Source: Clostridia bacterium
Lineage (GTDB): Bacteria; Bacillota; Clostridia; Christensenellales; Aristaeellaceae
NCBI GenBank assembly: GCA_900759005.1
Contig: CAAEUQ010000116.1
Coordinates: 1-25,160, forward strand
DNA: 25,160 bases
Reading direction: 5' to 3'
In this document: piece after piece, positions 22,517 through 25,160 of the stretch
How positions within the stretch are numbered: position 1 is the stretch's first letter
Layout: each line of letters starts with the position of its first letter
The notes under the pieces: generated by a model
The model's input: the letters and a program-made list of their open reading frames with translations, nothing else
What the model was told of the DNA's origin: nothing
The model's database searches: none
Program-made: the position numbers and the translations under genes

Positions 22517-22545
22517 TGCCGCCGCTCCAATCGAGCGGCGGCGGT
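22509..22545 (-). terminator. Intrinsic terminator of the secreted protein gene (minus strand)
   Basis: GCCGCCGCTC (22518-22527) pairs with GAGCGGCGGC (22533-22542) around a 5-base loop. On the minus strand a T7 run follows (complement of 22509-22515). A shorter T4 on the plus strand means it may act in both directions. Confidence 0.88.
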
Positions 22546-22549
22546 TTTG

Positions 22550-22981
22550 CTACTCAAATCGAACGCCCGCATAGATCGTCAGACTGAACGGAACGGCGGA
22601 TTCCAGCCTGTCGCCCTCGTTCAGCGTGATGAAGAAGGATTCGGGCGCTTCCCCCTCGTCCGGTGCGCCGACGACCTCCCAGAATACCTGTTTGCCTTCG
22701 CCAGCATCCGCGCGGATGGTTATGTTTCCCCAATCGTCTCCGGTGGCGAGACAGGTTAGGATGTATGTTCCGACCGGAACGTCCTTTCCGGCGATGTATG
22801 CGCCCGCCGGCAGCGTCGCGACGCCTTCAATGCGCCGCGCAACAATCTCCGCCTGAATGCGGTTTTCCAGTGTCAGAAGCTCGTCGTCGCTCAAGCCGGA
22901 AAGATCGATGTTCTCCGCCAGCGCGCAGCCGATGCACGCCGCAATCGCCAAAGCAACCATAAACGCAATCCATTTTCTCAT
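22550..22981 (-). CDS. Small secreted protein with beta-sandwich-like domain
   Basis: A 143-residue protein with a Sec signal peptide (MRKWIAFMVALAIAACIGCA, cleavage probably at ALA-EN; a lipobox-like IGC is also present at ~17-19, so lipid anchoring is possible). Then a short helix (SGLSDDELLTLENRIQAEIV) and a beta-rich domain with LPAGAYIAGKDVPVGTYILT and later FFITLNEGDRLE. The helix followed by an xPAGxYxxGxDxPxGxYxL pattern is common in small secreted proteins of clostridia, but I know no function. GGGAGG lies 8 bases before the ATG at 22981; the frame is open further upstream only as shadow. It is divergent from the XRE gene. Confidence 0.82.
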   Translation of the reverse strand: MRKWIAFMVALAIAACIGCALAENIDLSGLSDDELLTLENRIQAEIVARRIEGVATLPAGAYIAGKDVPVGTYILTCLATGDDWGNITIRADAGEGKQVFWEVVGAPDEGEAPESFFITLNEGDRLESAVPFSLTIYAGVRFE

Positions 22982-23027
22982 GTTCAATGCCTCCCGTATG
23001 TCGATGTGTTCGTTTCCTGCGCTTTCG

Positions 23028-23033
23028 ATTATA
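23028..23033 (-). promoter_or_regulatory. -10 element of the secreted protein gene
   Basis: A consensus TATAAT on the minus strand, ~47 bases before the start codon. The 17-base-spaced -35 is poor and falls inside the inverted repeat at 23051-23074, so an activator or repressor site may lie there. Confidence 0.6.
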
Positions 23034-23050
23034 CGGCGCACAAAGAGAAA

Positions 23051-23074
23051 CCCTGTCGGTTTTCTCCGACAGGG
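23051..23074. promoter_or_regulatory. Inverted repeat between divergent genes, candidate operator
   Basis: CCCTGTCGG (23051-23059) and CCGACAGGG (23066-23074), a perfect 9-bp inverted repeat with a 6-base centre, covering the -35 region of the secreted protein gene and upstream of the XRE gene. As DNA it suits a dimeric regulator; as RNA it would be a hairpin without a T-run. Confidence 0.5.
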
Positions 23075-23080
23075 GGCGCA

Positions 23081-23140
23081 ATAAAAACACGCTCCCAGAT
23101 AGAGGCGAAAGCCTACTATCAATAAAGGAGCGTTTTTATG
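23081..23140 (+). promoter_or_regulatory. Predicted leader structure hiding the ribosome-binding site and start of the XRE gene
   Basis: ATAAAAA (23081-23087) pairs with TTTTTAT (23133-23139) and CGCTCC (23090-23095) with GGAGCG (23127-23132), leaving a 2-base bulge. This outer 13-bp stem contains the GGAG site and the AT of the start codon. Inside, GATAG-AGGC, a GAAA tetraloop and GCCT-A-CTATC (23098-23120) form a second stem with one bulged A. The outer stem could also work as a terminator-like element, since GGAGCG is followed by T5. No clear promoter upstream was found. Confidence 0.55.
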
Positions 23141-23371
23141 CAGTACGATCACAGAATCACAGGGCGCGTCATTCGCAGGCTTCGCGAGGAGCGGATGCTT
23201 ACCCAGGAAGTCCTCTCGGGGCTTTCGGCGATTGCGCGCAGCCACCTTTCGGAAATTGAATCCGGACGCACCAGCGCAAATGTCGAAACCCTTTGGCGAA
23301 TCGCCGACGCGCTCGATATGCGCCTGAGCGAGCTGATTCAAATGGTTGAATGGGAAAGCGCGGGAAAGTAA
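23138..23371 (+). CDS. Small XRE-family DNA-binding protein
   Basis: A 77-residue protein that is almost only a Cro/C1-type helix-turn-helix: ITGRVIRRLREERMLTQEVL at ~7-26, recognition region ARSHLSEIESGRTSANVETL at ~33-52, and a helix 5 region to ~70. AAAGGAG lies 7 bases before the ATG at 23138. It is divergent from the secreted protein gene and converges, with a 2-base gap, on the MoxR gene. Likely targets are its own region and the secreted protein gene (inference). Its ribosome-binding site is predicted to be inside a hairpin. Confidence 0.9.
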   Translation: MQYDHRITGRVIRRLREERMLTQEVLSGLSAIARSHLSEIESGRTSANVETLWRIADALDMRLSELIQMVEWESAGK

Positions 23372-23373
23372 TC

Positions 23374-24795
23374 TCATTTCTCCGGCTTCAATTTCTCTTC
23401 CAGTTCGCCTAGTCTTTCGGGTAAAACCCTTTTCAAGAACTGCCGCGCAGCTTCGCAGTGTACCAGCTCCGAGAGCATCACGATCTGAATTCTGTGCGGC
23501 AGTGCGTTTTCCATGAATGAAAGTGCGTTTTCGGCGCGGGATTTCGCCTTTTCTTCGGCGGATTCCCCCGACTCTTTGGCGGATTCGAGCAGGCGATTCA
23601 GCCCGTCGACAAAATCTTCACCGGCAGCTGCGCTTCCAATCATTTCGCGAATCCGATCGATCAGAATCCGCTCGCGGCGCTCGTCGACCTCCGAAAGCCC
23701 GCCCGCGTTTTTGCGAATGGCGAGCGCCCGTTCGCGGCGCGAAAGCTGCTCGCGGCATACGCTTGCAAGCGTTCCGCCCGAGCGTACCGCGCCGTCGACG
23801 AACTGTGAAAGCCGAATCGCAGTTTCGCGGACGAAATCTGCGTCCGTCATATCACGAATCAGGCGATCGACGAGCAGCTCCGCGGCAAACAGCGTCTCTT
23901 CAAACGCCTTCCCCGCAAATTCGCCCGCGCAGCTCACGTCTCCGGCAAGAACGGCGTTCAGATCGATCGAGCGCATCGTGCCGCGGCACAGCTTTTCATA
24001 CATCGAAAAGCGCCTGCAAACGTCCGGGCATTGCAGATATTGCTCGAACAGCGCCTCCTCCGGCGTTTCGCCGAGCGTTTCCAGCGCCGCAATCATTCTG
24101 GAAAGGTCGGTCCAGCTGCGCGGCGTGATTGCCCCGTCCGGCGCAATCAGGTAAAAATCGTCGGGCGAAAGCGTCAGATAGCTGCGAATTACGGGGTTTA
24201 CGCCCATTTCCACGGCGAATTTCAGCCACGCGTTCAAATCCGGCTCCACGCGCAGTACGCGCACGCGGTCCAGCGCCACGGGATCAAACGCTCGCGCCGA
24301 TCGGTTGAATTTCTCCGGATTGCCGGCGCAGACGATCATCCAGCCGTCCGGCACGCGCTGCTCGCCGAAGCGCTTGTGCTGCAAAAGCTCCATGATCGCC
24401 GGGAGCAGCGTTTCAGAAACGCAGTTGATCTCATCGAGAAACAGAATGCCGCGCGTCTGTCCCGTTTCCTCCATATAGCGATATACACCGGCAATGATTT
24501 CGGAAGTCGTGTATTCCGTAACCGCCATTTCACGCCCCTCGAATGTGCGCGCCACGATCTGCGGAAGCCCCAAAGCGCTCTGCCGCGTGTGATGCGTGAG
24601 CGTGTATGAAACCAGCCCCACGTCCAAACGCCGCGCGACCTCCTCCGCCGCCGCGGTTTTGCCCACGCCGGGCGCACCCAGAAGGTAAATCGGGCGCTGC
24701 GATTCGATCGGAATCAGCGGCATTCCCCGTTCGTCGCGCGCCAGATATGCTCTGAGCGCGATTTCGGTCTGATGAATCGCCTCGCGAATGTTCAT
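23374..24795 (-). CDS. MoxR-type AAA+ ATPase
   Basis: A 473-residue cytoplasmic ATPase. N-terminal AAA+ core: Walker A GAPGVGKT (40-47), Walker B ILFLDEI (117-123), sensor 1 in CAGNPEKFN (156-164), arginine-finger region LDRVRVL (175-181). The remaining ~250 residues are mostly helical and charged, longer than in minimal MoxR (~320-350 in total). MoxR proteins act as chaperones, usually with a VWA-domain partner encoded next to them; no such gene is visible here, where the 3' neighbour is convergent and upstream is gene-free up to the window end. The ATG at 24795 is chosen, with GGAGG 7 bases upstream; the frame extends to 24909 without support. Target unknown. Confidence 0.88.
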   Translation of the reverse strand: MNIREAIHQTEIALRAYLARDERGMPLIPIESQRPIYLLGAPGVGKTAAAEEVARRLDVGLVSYTLTHHTRQSALGLPQIVARTFEGREMAVTEYTTSEIIAGVYRYMEETGQTRGILFLDEINCVSETLLPAIMELLQHKRFGEQRVPDGWMIVCAGNPEKFNRSARAFDPVALDRVRVLRVEPDLNAWLKFAVEMGVNPVIRSYLTLSPDDFYLIAPDGAITPRSWTDLSRMIAALETLGETPEEALFEQYLQCPDVCRRFSMYEKLCRGTMRSIDLNAVLAGDVSCAGEFAGKAFEETLFAAELLVDRLIRDMTDADFVRETAIRLSQFVDGAVRSGGTLASVCREQLSRRERALAIRKNAGGLSEVDERRERILIDRIREMIGSAAAGEDFVDGLNRLLESAKESGESAEEKAKSRAENALSFMENALPHRIQIVMLSELVHCEAARQFLKRVLPERLGELEEKLKPEK

Positions 24796-24817
24796 GGTAT
24801 CCCCTCCGAATTCAGTG

Positions 24818-24833
24818 TTCCAGCCGGCTGGAA
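24818..24833. promoter_or_regulatory. Perfect 16-bp palindrome upstream of the MoxR gene
   Basis: TTCCAGCCGGCTGGAA is fully self-complementary and lies 23 bases upstream of the MoxR start codon, in the leader or promoter. It is a candidate operator. No clear -10/-35 pair was found around it. Confidence 0.5.
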
Positions 24834-24944
24834 ATGAATGAAACCAACCCAATTCCGCACGGTGCGCGGTAAATTTGCCGCCGTCGACAATGCAAACGCA
24901 GACCGGCACAAATGCGCCTTGCTCACGCCCGTTTAAGATTTGAC

Positions 24945-25160
24945 GCGATTGAAAGCGCGTTTCCGCGCAGCAGTCCGTTAGTTACTACGCGAATTCCCCA
25001 TTCGCGGCGCGCTCATCTGTGTGTAGTGCGATTGAAAGCGCGTTTCCGCGCCGCCGCTTGTCAGAACTCCGCGTATTCCCACCCGCGTCGCCCCCATTAG
25101 CGCGCAGCGTGACTGAAAGCACGTTCCATTGCCGCGCGCATTGCGCGAAAGCGCGTTCCC
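24945..25160. repeat. Degenerate direct repeats at the window end
   Basis: A 24-base motif beginning GCGATTGAAAGCGCG and ending TTTCCGCGC occurs identically at 24945-24968 and 25028-25051 (83 bases apart). A changed copy starts at 25109 (GTGACTGAAAGCACGTTCC, 81 bases on), and a partial one at 25143 (GCGCGAAAGCGCGTTCCC), running off the window. The sequences between copies differ. The GAAAGCGCGTTTC core is partly symmetric. Confidence 0.7.

Larger units (their letters stand above)
24796..25160. other. Gene-free end of the window with palindrome and degenerate repeats
   Basis: No supported gene in 365 bases. An open plus-strand frame at 24912-25100 has no ribosome-binding site and runs through the repeats, so I leave it out. 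The stretch holds a 16-bp palindrome (24818-24833) and repeats from 24945 onwards. Confidence 0.7.

Noticed and set aside
24912..25100. 62-codon open frame at the window end
   Set aside because: No ribosome-binding site, arginine/alanine-rich, and it is made of the degenerate repeats.

Overview
The window looks like the chromosome of a Bacillota bacterium, probably an uncultured, gut-type clostridial lineage with fairly high GC. This is inferred from the strong AGGAGG ribosome-binding sites, the clear TTGACA/TATAAT-type promoters, lipobox and Gram-positive style signal peptides, and the mix of ABC transporters, MATE pumps and XRE regulators. I cannot name the genus. There are no tRNA, rRNA, CRISPR or insertion-sequence features that I can support.

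Layout. 1-3013 (minus): the start of deoC, an ABC exporter and an XRE/TPR regulator. 3014-3215: a divergent promoter region with two different inverted repeats. 3216-7668 (plus): a sugar-type ABC importer operon (ATPase, two permeases, binding lipoprotein). 7758-8462 (plus): a secreted OB-fold-like protein with its own promoter and terminator. 8518-10882: small genes, three of which are broken by a frameshift or an in-frame stop, then an intact membrane protein. 10883-11386: no gene, but four 108-bp tandem repeats full of hairpins. 11387-12833 (minus): a small membrane protein, ruvC and ruvA in one operon, without ruvB. 12971-14302 (plus): a MATE efflux pump.

14398-22163 (plus) is one complete dipeptide/oligopeptide ABC transporter operon: promoter, binding protein, two permeases, two ATPases, a small membrane protein whose start overlaps the last ATPase gene, and a terminator. 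It is the most interesting part. The second permease carries a complete seven-blade RCC1-like beta-propeller inserted in its first extracytoplasmic loop. The second ATPase carries a long charged helical insert of about 175 residues between Walker A and the Q-loop. So both faces of an otherwise standard transporter have been enlarged.

22164-25160: an internally deleted MATE remnant behind a long hairpin, a small secreted protein (minus), a divergent small XRE regulator whose ribosome-binding site and start codon are buried in a predicted hairpin, a MoxR-type AAA ATPase (minus) without a neighbouring VWA partner in view, and a gene-free end with degenerate direct repeats.
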